A DNA stretch of 64,000 bases, taken from Methylobacterium aquaticum. GTDB lineage: Bacteria > Pseudomonadota > Alphaproteobacteria > Rhizobiales > Beijerinckiaceae. Location of the stretch: positions 3,237,001-3,301,000 of the forward strand of contig NZ_CP043627.1 of assembly GCF_016804325.1 (NCBI RefSeq). The letters are read 5' to 3'. A model generated the notes under the pieces. It made no database searches. It was not told the origin of the DNA and worked only from the letters and a program-made list of their open reading frames with translations. Made by a program: the position numbers and the translations under genes. This document shows, piece after piece, positions 18,771 through 27,638 of the stretch (positions are counted from its first letter, which is position 1; each line of letters begins with the position of its first letter).

Positions 18771-21353
18771 CTAAAGATTTCGTAGGTACTGCGCCGGCTT
18801 CTGGCTCAGGATGCGCCAGGTCCCGGCCAGTCCCAGCCCGACCGCCACGACGACCGCCAGCAGGGCCGCGAGCAGGGCCCCCGACAGGTCGAGGGTGAAG
18901 TCGAGGCGCATCACCTTGGTGAGGATGACCCAGCCGGCGAGCGTCCCGGCGAGGAGGCCGAAGACGGCCGTGGCCAGCCCGAGCGCGCCGTACTCCATCG
19001 TGTAGGCGGCGAGCAGCCGCGTCCGCGTCGCGCCCAGCGTCTTGAGCACCACCGCGTCGTAGAGCCGGGCCCGGTGGCCGGCGGCGAGCGCGCCGGCGAG
19101 CACGAACAGGCTGGTCACCACCGCCACCGCGCTGGCGCCGCGGATCGCGAAGACGAGCTTGGTCACGAGGTCGTTGACCGCATCGAGCGCGTCCTTCACC
19201 CGCACGCTGCTCACCGAGGGGAAGTCCCTGGCCGCATCGCGCAGGATCCGGGCCTCGAGGGCGGGGTCCGGCCCCTCCGGCAGGGTGAGCGTCGCGAGGT
19301 CGCTGTGCGGCGCGCCCCGGAAGGTGCCGGGCGAGAACACCATCACGAAGTTGATGCCGAGGTTGCGCCACTCGACGTGGCGCAGGTTGGCGATCGTGAC
19401 GGTGAGGCTGCGCCCGAGCACGTTGACGGTGACCGTATCGCCGACCTTGAGCTTCAGGCTGCGGGCGAGCTGATCGTCGAAGGAGACCAGCGGCTTGTTC
19501 GCCTCCTCGCCCTTCCACCACCGGCCGGATTTCACCGTCGAGCCGTCCGGCAGGTCCTCGGCGTAGGTGATACCGCGGTCGCCGTCGAGCACCCAGGCGG
19601 CGTCCTCGCCGGCCTTGATCTGGCCCGCCGGCACGCCGTTCAACGCGGTGATCCGCCCGCGCATCATCGGCACCCGCTCGATCTTGCCCCGCGGCGCGGC
19701 GCGGCCGAGGAACTGGTCGAAGGCGTCCGAGTCGCGGCTCGGGATGTCGAGGAAGAACAGGCTCGGCGCCTTGGCGGGCAGCGAGCGGGTGAGCGTCCGG
19801 GTGATGTTGGCGTCGATCAGGCTCAAGGCCACCAGGAGCGTGATGCCGAGCCCGAGCGACAGCACGATCGAGGGGGTCAGCGCGCCCGGCCTGTGGAGGT
19901 TGGCCAGCGCCAGCCGCGGCGCGGCCCGGGTCGGGCGCGGCAGGCGGCGCGCCAGCGCCATCAGCCCGGCGGCGACGAGGCGCAACAGCCCGAAGGCGAG
20001 GCCCGCCGCCGCGATGAAGATCAGCGCCACGACGCGATCGTAGGCGGTGGCGAGCGCCAGGCCGACGAGGCCGGCGAGCGCGAGGCCGAGGATCGCGAGG
20101 TAGAACGGCCGCGGCCAGCGCCGGTCGGGGTCGACCGTATCGCGAAACAGCCCCGACACCGCGACGTCGTGGGCGCGGCCGAGCGGCCCGATCGCGAAGG
20201 CGAGCGCCGTCAGCACGCCGTAGAGGGCCGCGACCACGAGCTCGCCCGGCGCCAGCGTCGGGTTGAGCGGCAAGGGCAGCAGCGATCCGAAGGCGGCATC
20301 GAGCGCGAAGGGCAGCACGGCGCCGACGACGAGCCCGGCCGCGATGCCGATCCCGGCGATCAGCATGACCTGGGTGAGGTAGATGCCGACCACCTGGCGC
20401 CCCGGGGCGCCGAGGCTCTTGAGGGTCGCGATCGAGGCGCGCTTGCGCTCGACGAAGGCCCGCACCGCATTGGCGACGCCGACCCCGCCGACGAGGAGCG
20501 CGGTCAGGCCGACGAGGGTGAGAAATTGCGTGAAGCGCTCGATGCTGCGGGCGAAGCGCGGATCGGCGTTGAGCCGCGAGCGGATCTCCCAGCCGGCCTC
20601 CGGCAGGGCGGTCTTGGCCTCGGCCATGGTCTTCTCGACCGCCGCGTCGTCGCCTTCGGGCAGCATCACCCGGTAGACGAAGCGGTTGAGGCTGCCGGGC
20701 TGGACCAGGCCCGAGGCCCGGAGCGCATCGAGCGACACCATCAGGCGGGGCCCGAAGCCGATGCCGCCGGCGATCTTGTCCGGTTCGCCTACCAGCACGG
20801 TGCGCAGCTGGATCTCGGCCCCGCCGACCGTGAGGCGGTCGCCGAGCCTGAGGTCGAGGCGGGCCAGCAGCGCCGGATCGGCGGCGGCCCCGTAGACGCC
20901 GTCGCGCGCGGAAAAGATGTCGGCGGGCGCCATCGGGGGCTCGGTCGTCAGCGCGCCGACCGCCGGGTAATCCGGCCCGACCGCCTTCAGCTCGACCAGG
21001 GCCGCGCCCTTGTCCCCGGCCGAGGCCATGGCACGGGTGAAGCCCGCGACCGAGACCCGGCCGCGCCCTTCCAGAAAGGCCCTCTCCTGCGGGCTCGCCT
21101 CGCGATGGATCAGCCCGAAGGTGACGTCGCCGCCGAGGATCTTGCGGCCCTCGCGGGCGAGCCCGTCGGAGAGCGAGCGCGACAGGGAGGCGACGCCCGC
21201 GATGGTGGCGACCCCGATGGCGATGCAGGCGAGCAGCACCGTGAAGCCGCGCAGGCCCCCGCGCAGCTCGCGGAACGCGAGGCGCAGGGTCAGCGGCAGG
21301 CGCGAGGGACGGCCGGGCGTTCCGCCGGGGAGCGTGGGGAGATTGCCGTGCAT
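18771..21353 (-). CDS. ybbP: YbbP-type ABC transporter permease (FtsX superfamily)
   Basis: 860 aa. A first helix at about 35-57 precedes a periplasmic domain. A first FtsX helix bundle follows (about 270-400, LVGLTALLVGGVGVANAVRAFVERK), then a central bundle, a second periplasmic domain and a final FtsX bundle (about 735-850). The duplicated MacB-like layout without its own ATPase matches E. coli YbbP. With YbbA it forms a mechanotransmitting rather than classical import complex. The ATG is 17 bp after the ybbA stop, and divergent tesA completes the conserved tesA/ybbA/ybbP locus. Confidence 0.92.
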   Translation of the reverse strand: MHGNLPTLPGGTPGRPSRLPLTLRLAFRELRGGLRGFTVLLACIAIGVATIAGVASLSRSLSDGLAREGRKILGGDVTFGLIHREASPQERAFLEGRGRVSVAGFTRAMASAGDKGAALVELKAVGPDYPAVGALTTEPPMAPADIFSARDGVYGAAADPALLARLDLRLGDRLTVGGAEIQLRTVLVGEPDKIAGGIGFGPRLMVSLDALRASGLVQPGSLNRFVYRVMLPEGDDAAVEKTMAEAKTALPEAGWEIRSRLNADPRFARSIERFTQFLTLVGLTALLVGGVGVANAVRAFVERKRASIATLKSLGAPGRQVVGIYLTQVMLIAGIGIAAGLVVGAVLPFALDAAFGSLLPLPLNPTLAPGELVVAALYGVLTALAFAIGPLGRAHDVAVSGLFRDTVDPDRRWPRPFYLAILGLALAGLVGLALATAYDRVVALIFIAAAGLAFGLLRLVAAGLMALARRLPRPTRAAPRLALANLHRPGALTPSIVLSLGLGITLLVALSLIDANITRTLTRSLPAKAPSLFFLDIPSRDSDAFDQFLGRAAPRGKIERVPMMRGRITALNGVPAGQIKAGEDAAWVLDGDRGITYAEDLPDGSTVKSGRWWKGEEANKPLVSFDDQLARSLKLKVGDTVTVNVLGRSLTVTIANLRHVEWRNLGINFVMVFSPGTFRGAPHSDLATLTLPEGPDPALEARILRDAARDFPSVSSVRVKDALDAVNDLVTKLVFAIRGASAVAVVTSLFVLAGALAAGHRARLYDAVVLKTLGATRTRLLAAYTMEYGALGLATAVFGLLAGTLAGWVILTKVMRLDFTLDLSGALLAALLAVVVAVGLGLAGTWRILSQKPAQYLRNL

Positions 21354-21373
21354 GGGTCAGGCGCTCATTGGGG

Positions 21374-22069
21374 TCAGGCGCTCACGGCGGTATCGATCAG
21401 GCCGGAGCGCAGCCGCACCGTGCGGTCGCACAGGCGGGCGAGGCCGGGATCGTGGGTGACCAGCACCAGGGTGGCGCCGCGGTCGCGCTTGAGGGCGAAG
21501 AGCAGGTCGACGATCTGGGCGCCGGTCGCCTCGTCGAGGTTGCCGGTCGGCTCGTCGGCGACGAGGATCGCCGGTTCCGGCGCCACCGCCCGGGCGATGG
21601 CGACGCGCTGCTGCTCGCCGCCGGAGAGCTGGGCCGGATAGTGGTGCAGGCGGTGCCCCAGCCCGACCGCCTCCAGCTCCCGGGCAGCCCGTACATGGGC
21701 GTCGGCTGCATCGGCGAGTTCGAGCGGCAGCGCCACGTTCTCCAGCGCCGTCATGGTCGGCACGAGGTGGAAGGACTGGAACACGATGCCGATGCGCCGG
21801 CCGCGGAACCGCGCCAGCGCGTCCTCGTCGAGGCCGGCAAGGTCGGTGCCCTCGACCACGACCCGGCCCGAATCCGGCCGCTCCAGCCCCGCCATGGTCA
21901 TCAGCAGGGTCGACTTGCCCGAGCCCGACGGACCGACGAGGCCCACCGCCTCGCCCGAGGCCACGCCGAGCGAGATGCCCTTGAGGATGTGGACCCGGGC
22001 AGCGCCGCGGCCGAGGCTGAGATCGACGCCGTCGAGCGCGATCGCCGGTCCGGTGGCCTTGTCGGTCAT
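21374..22069 (-). CDS. ybbA: YbbA-type ABC transporter ATP-binding protein
   Basis: 231 aa. Walker A GPSGSGKST (about residues 47-55), Q-loop FQSFHLVPTMTALENV, signature LSGGEQQRVAIARA, Walker B ILVADEPTGNLDE and H-loop VLVTHD are all intact. This is the LolD/MacB subfamily that partners YbbP. It lies directly upstream of ybbP and divergent from the esterase gene. Confidence 0.94.
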   Translation of the reverse strand: MTDKATGPAIALDGVDLSLGRGAARVHILKGISLGVASGEAVGLVGPSGSGKSTLLMTMAGLERPDSGRVVVEGTDLAGLDEDALARFRGRRIGIVFQSFHLVPTMTALENVALPLELADAADAHVRAARELEAVGLGHRLHHYPAQLSGGEQQRVAIARAVAPEPAILVADEPTGNLDEATGAQIVDLLFALKRDRGATLVLVTHDPGLARLCDRTVRLRSGLIDTAVSA

Positions 22070-22186
22070 GGGGGAAAAGCCGATCTGTAGCGCGGCGACC
22101 GCTCATGGATCGCCGCCGGAGGTGACGTGTTGGGACGAACCTACGCAGGACAGGCGGCCCGCCGGCCCGATATGGGCCGCGCATCG

Positions 22187-22861
22187 ATGCTTCGCCATGA
22201 TGGCCGCCGCGCGGCACTCGCATTTCTGATCGTTTCGCTGCTGATGACCCTCGTGACGCCGCTCCATGCGCAGGATGCCGGCGCGGCCAAGGCCCGCGCC
22301 TTGAACCTCGTCGCGCTCGGCGACAGCCTGACGGCGGGCTACGGCCTGCCGGCGGCCGCCGCCTTCCCGGTCCAGCTCGAAGCGGCGTTGAAGGCGCGCG
22401 GCCACGCGGTCACGGTCGCCAATGCCGGCGTCTCCGGCGACACCGCGACCGGCGGGCTCGACCGGGTCGAGTGGTCGGTGCCGGACGGGACCGACGGGGT
22501 GATCCTCGAACTCGGCGCCAACGACATGCTGCGCGGCACCGACCCGGCCGTGACCGAGAAGGCGCTCGACGCGATCATCGCGAAGCTGAAGGCCCGCGGC
22601 ATCCCGGTGATGCTCGCCGGCATGCGGGCGGCGCCGAATCTCGGGCCCGATTACGGCAGGCGCTTCGACGCGATCTATCCCCGGCTCGCCGAGCGTGACG
22701 GCCTCGTCCTCTACCCGTTCTTCCTCGACGGCGTCGCGGGCGATCGCAGCCTGGCGCTCCCGGACGGCCTGCATCCGACCAAGGAGGGCGTCGCGAAGAT
22801 CGTCGCCGGCATCCTGCCGCGCGTCGAGGAGTTCCTGGCCCGCCTGCGCAAGGGAGCCTGA
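22187..22861 (+). CDS. tesA: Periplasmic SGNH esterase/thioesterase, TesA type
   Basis: 224 aa from the chosen start. A signal peptide (about 1-28, ending TPLHA|QD) precedes the SGNH blocks: GDSLTAGYG with nucleophile Ser47, the Gly block, GANDMLRG and the catalytic DGLHPT. It hydrolyses acyl esters and thioesters in the periplasm. The frame is open to GTG 22127 and ATG 22172; ATG 22187 gives the best signal peptide, but none has a clear Shine-Dalgarno. Divergence from ybbA-ybbP mirrors E. coli. Confidence 0.9.
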   Translation: MLRHDGRRAALAFLIVSLLMTLVTPLHAQDAGAAKARALNLVALGDSLTAGYGLPAAAAFPVQLEAALKARGHAVTVANAGVSGDTATGGLDRVEWSVPDGTDGVILELGANDMLRGTDPAVTEKALDAIIAKLKARGIPVMLAGMRAAPNLGPDYGRRFDAIYPRLAERDGLVLYPFFLDGVAGDRSLALPDGLHPTKEGVAKIVAGILPRVEEFLARLRKGA

Positions 22862-22865
22862 ATCC

Positions 22866-23420
22866 ATGCCGCGCCTGTTCACCGGGATCGAGGTCCCGCC
22901 CGAGACCGGGCTGGCGCTCACCGCCTTCCGCGGCGGCCTGCCCGGGGCCCGCTGGGTCGAGCCCGCCGATTACCACGTCACCCTCCGGTTCATCGGCGAC
23001 GTCGAGGGCGGGCTCGCCGAGGAGATCACCGAGGCCCTGGCCGACATCCGGCCGCGCCCGCCCCTGACCCTCGTCCTCGACGCGCTGGCGGTGTTCGGCG
23101 GCGAGAAGCCGCACGCGCTGTTTGCCCGCGTCGTGCCCGATCCCGCGCTCGCCGAGTTGCAGGCGGAGCACGAGCGCATCCTGCGCCAGCTCGGCGTCGC
23201 GCCCGACACGCGGCGCTTCACACCCCACGTGACGCTCGCCCGGCTCAAGCGCGGCGCCGGCCCGGACGGGGTGGCGCAGTACCTGGCGATGCAGCCGGTG
23301 TTTTCGCGGTTGTCGTTCACGGCGGAGCGGGTGGCGCTGTACTCGGCGCGCGACTCCGTCGGCGGTGGGCCCTACATGGTGGAGGCGGCCTATCCGCTGG
23401 GCGAGGACGACGAGATGTGA
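22866..23420 (+). CDS. thpR: RNA 2',3'-cyclic phosphodiesterase
   Basis: 184 aa of the 2H phosphoesterase family, with the two HxT motifs HVTL at His37 and His121 on a duplicated fold. Members open 2',3'-cyclic phosphates and in vitro join tRNA halves through 2'-5' linkages. It starts 4 bp after tesA and is probably co-transcribed. Confidence 0.93.
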   Translation: MPRLFTGIEVPPETGLALTAFRGGLPGARWVEPADYHVTLRFIGDVEGGLAEEITEALADIRPRPPLTLVLDALAVFGGEKPHALFARVVPDPALAELQAEHERILRQLGVAPDTRRFTPHVTLARLKRGAGPDGVAQYLAMQPVFSRLSFTAERVALYSARDSVGGGPYMVEAAYPLGEDDEM

Positions 23421-24167
23421 GCCCCCGAAAGGGGGATGGTGGTACAATCGAACTGGTATAGGGTGGTGCGACTGTCCTCCCTAAGAGGCGCGCGCCCACG
23501 CCGTTCACCTCCACCTCCACCTTCGACCTTGGCGTGGGCGCTTCCTTATCTGGCGATCGGCTTGAGCGGGTTCGGCTCGCCGGCGGTGGGCCTGACGGAA
23601 AATTACTCTAAAACCGAATCGACAACGCTATTCCCGAGTAATTTCGGATATTTCCCGACATCATTGCAAGATTTGGGAAGGGAAAGATTCGCGCATTGTC
23701 TGGCTCGATGCAGATCCAGCTATCAGGGCCTGTTTGAGCAGAGTAATTTGACAAAAATCGAGAAGAATTAGGAGATATCCTACCCTTCCACCTCATCCTG
23801 AGGTGTTGGCGATCAGAGATCGCACGCGATCGCAGATCGACTGACCTCGAAGGAGGGCTCCAGAAGCCTCGGCGATCCCTGGAGCCCTCCTTCGAGGCTC
23901 ACTTCGTTCGCACCTCAGGATGAGGTTAGAGGGTAGGATGATCCCGCCGGCCTCAAATCTTGGGTGGAAGTCCTGCTCAAACAGGCTCTCAGCATGAGAT
24001 TAGAGGCTGAGATGAACATAACATCATCCAGATGATTTGTAGAAAATACTGTTCAAGCAGGCTCGCAGAGCGTGCCTTGATTGGTCTGCGTCCCGGATCG
24101 ATCGGCGCAACCGCGCATTGAGGCTCTCAATTTCGGGACGGCGCGGCCAATCCTGCCGCACCGCCCC
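23421..24167. other. 747-bp gene-free, locally AT-rich intergenic region with repeats
   Basis: No credible gene. An open frame at 23436-23771 starts in a Pro-rich shadow and ends in AT-rich DNA without family resemblance. GC falls clearly at about 23590-24070 compared with all neighbours. The stretch holds the family 2 element at 23791-23925 and its 75-bp flank (23926-24002), which recurs twice at 43767-43918. An imperfect inverted repeat GCGCCCACGCC ... GGCGTGGGCGC lies at about 23489-23543. Confidence 0.6.
23791..23925. repeat. Palindromic intergenic repeat, family 2, copy b
   Basis: 135 bp with outer arms CCTCATCCTGAGGTG/CACCTCAGGATGAGG and the same inner ACCTCGAAGGAGGGCTCCAG segment as the other copies. 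Its loop is about 16 bp longer than in the 119-bp copies, through the segment GATCGCACGCGATCGCAGATC. Confidence 0.85.
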
Positions 24168-25205
24168 CTACAACCGCCGCAACGCCACGCTCTCGATGCG
24201 GTGGCTCGCGCCCTTGGCGAGGATCAGGCTGGCGCGCTGGCGCGTCGGCACGATGTTGTCGCGCAGGTTCAGCAGGTTGATGCGGTTCCACAACCCGTCG
24301 GCGATGGTCAGCGCCTCCTCCTCGCTGACCTCGGCATATTTGCGGAAGTAGGAGAGCGGATCGCGGAAGGCGGTGTGGCGCAGGCGCAGGAAGCGGTTGA
24401 CGTACCAGCGGTGCAGGTCTTCCTCGTGGGCGTCGAGATAGACCGAGAAGTCGAAGAAATCCGACACGAAGGGAATCGCGGTGCCGTCCCGCGGCAGGCG
24501 GGCGGGCTGGAGCACGTTCAGCCCCTCGACGATCAGGATGTCGGGCCGGTCGACCACCGTGGTCTCCCCCGGCACCACGTCGTAGACGAGGTGGGAGTAG
24601 AGCGGTGCCGCGACGTGGCGCTTACCGGCCTTGATGTCGGCGAGGAAGCGCAGCAGCATCGCGCTGTCGTAGCTCTCGGGGAATCCCTTGCGCTCCATCA
24701 GGCCGAGGCGGTTCAGCTCGGCGTTCGGGAACAGGAACCCGTCGGTGGTGACGAGGTCGACCTTCGGGGTGTTGGGCCAGCGGGCGAGCAGCGCCTTCAG
24801 CACCCGGGCGGTGGTCGACTTGCCGACTGCCACCGAGCCGGCGACCCCGATGATGTAGGGCACCTTCACCTCGCGCTCGGCGAGGAGGAAGCGCTGGGTC
24901 GCCTTGAACAGGCCTTGCGTCGCCGCGACGTAGAGCGAGAGCAGCCGCGACAGCGGCAGGTAGATCGCGATGACCTCTTCCAGCGAGATCGGATCGTTGA
25001 GGGATTGCAGCCGCATCACGTCGTCGGCCGTGAGGGTGAGCGGCGTGTCGGCGCGCAGGTGCGCCCATTCCTCGCGGGCGAAGACCCGGTAGGGCGAGAG
25101 GTGGTCGGTCGCCTCGTCGAGGCTTGCCGCCAGCTGCGCCGCGCCGAGGGTCGGGGCCGGACCGCCACCGGTCATGCTGGCATCGGTCATGCTGGCGTTG
25201 GTCAT
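24168..25205 (-). CDS. coaA: Type I pantothenate kinase
   Basis: 345 aa. Catalyses the first step of coenzyme A synthesis, ATP-dependent phosphorylation of pantothenate. Walker [13 protein letters not shown] at about 120-131, [25 protein letters not shown] and the C-terminal [19 protein letters not shown] are typical. The ATG overlaps the hisE stop (ATGA). The first codons form a small repeat with three ATG codons ([15 protein letters not shown]), so the start is uncertain by up to 10 residues. Its position at the end of the his cluster is common in Hyphomicrobiales. Confidence 0.95.
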   Translation of the reverse strand: MTNASMTDASMTGGGPAPTLGAAQLAASLDEATDHLSPYRVFAREEWAHLRADTPLTLTADDVMRLQSLNDPISLEEVIAIYLPLSRLLSLYVAATQGLFKATQRFLLAEREVKVPYIIGVAGSVAVGKSTTARVLKALLARWPNTPKVDLVTTDGFLFPNAELNRLGLMERKGFPESYDSAMLLRFLADIKAGKRHVAAPLYSHLVYDVVPGETTVVDRPDILIVEGLNVLQPARLPRDGTAIPFVSDFFDFSVYLDAHEEDLHRWYVNRFLRLRHTAFRDPLSYFRKYAEVSEEEALTIADGLWNRINLLNLRDNIVPTRQRASLILAKGASHRIESVALRRL

Positions 25206-25525
25206 GCCGGCCTCCTCGCCGCCTTCTCGGCGATGCCGCTCTGGGCCGTGCGCCGCTCCAGTTCCGCCATCACCGCGTCCAGCGGCACCTCCGCGGCCCT
25301 GAGGACGACCAGCAGGTGGTAGAGCACATCCGCCGCCTCCGCCGTCAGCCCGTCGCGGTCGCCCTGCACCGCGGCGATGGCCGCCTCGACCGCCTCCTCG
25401 CCGAGCTTCTTGGCCGGCCGGGCCGGCCCGCCCGCGACGAGCTTGGCGGTGTAGGATTCCTCCGGCGAGGCCGCGGCGCGCTCGCGGACGATGCGGTCGA
25501 GGTCGGCGAGGGTGAAGGCGGTCAT
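25202..25525 (-). CDS. hisE: Phosphoribosyl-ATP pyrophosphohydrolase
   Basis: 107 aa. All-alpha MazG-like fold that hydrolyses PR-ATP to PR-AMP, the second step of histidine synthesis. Characteristic motifs are [24 protein letters not shown] and [13 protein letters not shown] with the metal-binding acids. It is a separate gene, not fused to hisI. It is 97 bp downstream of hisF and overlaps coaA by four bases. Confidence 0.95.
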   Translation of the reverse strand: MTAFTLADLDRIVRERAAASPEESYTAKLVAGGPARPAKKLGEEAVEAAIAAVQGDRDGLTAEAADVLYHLLVVLRAAEVPLDAVMAELERRTAQSGIAEKAARRPA

Positions 25526-25621
25526 GCGGCTGCCAAATGATGTGTCCGGGTCAACCCTGGGGCCGGCCGTGCAGGGTGGTCAAGCGGTTCCCTTGCCAGG
25601 TCCCGCAATGATTGCCGACGA

Positions 25622-26404
25622 TCAGGGCGTGGGATCGAGCCGCATCGCCAGGCCCGCCGCCGCCATGTGGGCCTTGGCCTCCGCCACGGTGTGCTGACCG
25701 AAATGGAAGATCGAGGCGGCGAGGACCGCGCTCGCCCCGCCGTCGCGCACCCCCGCCACGAGGTCGTCGAGACCGCCGACGCCGCCCGACGCAATCACCG
25801 GGACGTTGACCGCGTCGCTGATCGCCCGGGTGAGCCCGATGTCGTAGCCCGAGCGCATCCCGTCGCGGTCCATCGAGGTGACCAGCAATTCGCCCGCCCC
25901 CTTCCCGGCCACGAGGCGGGCGAAGTCGATCGCGTCGATCCCGGTGGGCTTGCGGCCGCCATGGGTGAAGATCTCCCAGCGGGCCGGCTCGCCCTCGCCG
26001 GAGACGCGCTTGGCGTCGATCGCCACGACGATGCATTGCGCGCCGAACTTTTCCGCCGCCCGCGCCACCAGGTCCGGGTCGTTCACCGCCGCGGTGTTGA
26101 TCGAGACCTTGTCGGCCCCGGCGAGCAGCAGGGTGCGGATGTCCTCGACCTTGCGCACCCCGCCGCCGACGGTGAGCGGCATGAAGCAGGCCTCCGCCGT
26201 GCGGCTGACCGCGTCGAGCAGGATGCCGCGCGCCTCGTGGCTCGCCGTGATGTCGAGGAAGCAGAGCTCGTCGGCCCCGGCGCGGTCATAGGCCTTGGCG
26301 GCCTCGACGGGATCGCCGGCGTCGCGCAGTTCGAGGAACTGCACGCCCTTGACGACGCGGCCGTCCTTGACGTCGAGGCAGGGGATGATGCGGGTCTTGA
26401 GCAC
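25622..26404 (-). CDS. hisF: Imidazole glycerol phosphate synthase cyclase subunit
   Basis: 260 aa TIM barrel that, with HisH, converts PRFAR and ammonia to IGP and AICAR. The catalytic Asp11 (PCLDV) and Asp130 (VVAIDAKR) are present. The start is GTG at 26404, fixed by the family N-terminus [10 protein letters not shown]; the longer open frame to 26521 runs into the DUF29 gene. A near-identical copy of its first 50 bp lies at 27030-27079. Confidence 0.96.
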   Translation of the reverse strand: MLKTRIIPCLDVKDGRVVKGVQFLELRDAGDPVEAAKAYDRAGADELCFLDITASHEARGILLDAVSRTAEACFMPLTVGGGVRKVEDIRTLLLAGADKVSINTAAVNDPDLVARAAEKFGAQCIVVAIDAKRVSGEGEPARWEIFTHGGRKPTGIDAIDFARLVAGKGAGELLVTSMDRDGMRSGYDIGLTRAISDAVNVPVIASGGVGGLDDLVAGVRDGGASAVLAASIFHFGQHTVAEAKAHMAAAGLAMRLDPTP

Positions 26405-26971
26405 GGGCGCCGTTTCAGGAGTTCGAGTCGATGGGGAAGTCGCGCGTGAGCATGTCGTCGCGCGTGTAAGGGCATGTCTCGGGAAAGGTCCGCAGCGGGA
26501 GACCGGTCTCCCGCGCGGCATCGACCCGGGCGCCGCGATAAGCGCGGGCCATCGCGTCGTCGAGCCGGCTTTTCAGGCCGGGGCTGTCGGCGAGAATGTC
26601 GGCCGCCTCGTCGCGCTGGTCACGGATCGACAGTGCCCAGCTCCTCGTCTGCCGCGCTGGCTGGTGGTCGAATTTCAGCATATGCAGCAATACGACCCGC
26701 CAGGCGCTGACGAGGCTCCTCAGTTCGGAGCGCCCCAAGCTCTCGATCTCCTCCGCCAGATGCTCGCGGTCGAGGGCGGAGAGGTCACCGGCGCGCAAGG
26801 CCGCGGCCTGCTCCATCGCCCAGCCGTACATGTCGTCGGCATAAGCCGTTGCCGGGCACAAGGCCGATCGCGCCGGCTCCGGCTTGGATTTACGGGTCAC
26901 GGCTGTCACGTTGTCACACGCCTTTCGGAAAGCCGTCGCCATCCTATCACGCGGCAAACTCGTCCGCCTCA
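26358..26971. repeat. Tandem duplication, unit A (hisF head, DUF29-A, hisA-tail-like leader)
   Basis: The unit runs from the first 50 bp of hisF through DUF29-A to a segment resembling the end of hisA (CTATCACG ... CCGCCTCA). Unit B at 27030-27638 has the same parts in the same order. The hisF portions match at 49 of 50 positions; the DUF29 portions are far more diverged. Confidence 0.75.
26415..26909 (-). CDS. DUF29 family protein, copy A
   Basis: 164 aa. DUF29 proteins are small all-helical proteins of unknown function, common in cyanobacteria and alphaproteobacteria and often in multiple copies. The conserved core is [35 protein letters not shown] followed by HMLKF-HQP and the ending [11 protein letters not shown]. 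The GTG start at 26909 is chosen by alignment with copy B (both begin V-T-A-x-TRKSKP); ATG 26942 is an alternative. It sits between hisF and copy B. Confidence 0.8.
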   Translation of the reverse strand: MTAVTRKSKPEPARSALCPATAYADDMYGWAMEQAAALRAGDLSALDREHLAEEIESLGRSELRSLVSAWRVVLLHMLKFDHQPARQTRSWALSIRDQRDEAADILADSPGLKSRLDDAMARAYRGARVDAARETGLPLRTFPETCPYTRDDMLTRDFPIDSNS

Positions 26972-27076
26972 ACCTGCCCGGGCGCATGCCGTCCGCGCGA
27001 TGGCGATCGGCGCCTGCATCGAGTCGATCCGGCCGTCCTTGACGTCGAGGCAGGGGATGATGCGGGTCTTGCGCAC
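26969..27076 (-). pseudogene. hisF 5' remnant
   Basis: GTG 27076 opens a 35-codon frame whose first 16 residues, [16 protein letters not shown], repeat the HisF N-terminus with one change (L2 to R). It then continues into unrelated sequence and stops at a TGA aligned with the hisA stop region of unit B. The 50 bp at 27030-27079 match 26358-26407 except at one base. This is the head of hisF carried along in the tandem duplication. Confidence 0.8.
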
Positions 27077-27638
27077 GGGATGCTGGCTCTACTCGTAGAG
27101 GAAGGGGATTGACATCGCCTCGTCGCGCGTGAAGGGACAGTCGATCGGAAATATTGCCGGAGCGAGGCCGGTCTCGCTGATCGCATCGTGCCGCGCCTGC
27201 AGATAGGCGCGCTCGAATGCTTCGTCGAGACGCGACTTCAAGCTCGGGTTGTCGGCGATCGTCAAGCTCACATGCTTGCGATGTGTCGAGATCGAGACGG
27301 CCCAACTCGCGCAGCGATGGCTCGGCTGATGCTGCCACTTGAGCATGTGAAGCTGGACCAGGGCGTAGAAGCTGACGAGGCGATTGAACTCCGACCGGCC
27401 CAAGCTCTCGATCTCCTCGGCCAGGTTCTCACGATCGAGCACCGACAGATTGCCGGCGCGCAGAGCGGCAGCCTGCTCCATCGCCCAGCCGTAGATGTCT
27501 TCGGCATAGGCGGTCATCGGCAGCGGGGGAGCCGGCCGAGCAGGAGCCGGCTTGGATTTACGGGTCGCGGCGGTCACGTCGTCTCACGCCTCCGGATAGC
27601 CGCCTCGATCCTATCACGAGGCGGGCTCCTCCGCCTCA
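27030..27638. repeat. Tandem duplication, unit B
   Basis: hisF-head fragment, DUF29-B, and the intergenic end up to the hisA stop codon. It is separated from unit A by 58 bp of unshared sequence (26972-27029). Confidence 0.75.
27089..27577 (-). CDS. DUF29 family protein, copy B
   Basis: 162 aa, a paralogue of the neighbouring copy A (roughly 55-60% identical by eye). It shares [41 protein letters not shown] and CPFTRDE. GTG 27577 is preceded by GGAGG at about 12 bases. Divergence is concentrated in the middle (residues about 85-125) and the C-terminus. Function unknown. Confidence 0.8.
   Translation of the reverse strand: MTAATRKSKPAPARPAPPLPMTAYAEDIYGWAMEQAAALRAGNLSVLDRENLAEEIESLGRSEFNRLVSFYALVQLHMLKWQHQPSHRCASWAVSISTHRKHVSLTIADNPSLKSRLDEAFERAYLQARHDAISETGLAPAIFPIDCPFTRDEAMSIPFLYE

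Noticed and set aside
19074..21641. 855-codon plus-strand open frame
   Set aside because: Antisense to ybbP and ybbA; highly charged low-complexity translation typical of GC-rich shadows.
23421..23560. tRNA-like or tmRNA-like gene downstream of thpR
   Set aside because: An inverted repeat is present, but no acceptor stem, T-loop or anticodon arm could be fitted.
23436..23771. 111-codon ORF in the AT-rich gap
   Set aside because: Pro-rich start, no Shine-Dalgarno, no family features, and it crosses a sharp composition change.
26415..27338. Single 307-codon DUF29 gene reaching to 27338
   Set aside because: The extra N-terminal 140 codons read through the hisF remnant and the antisense-like part of copy B in a non-homologous frame; alignment with copy B places the start at 26909.
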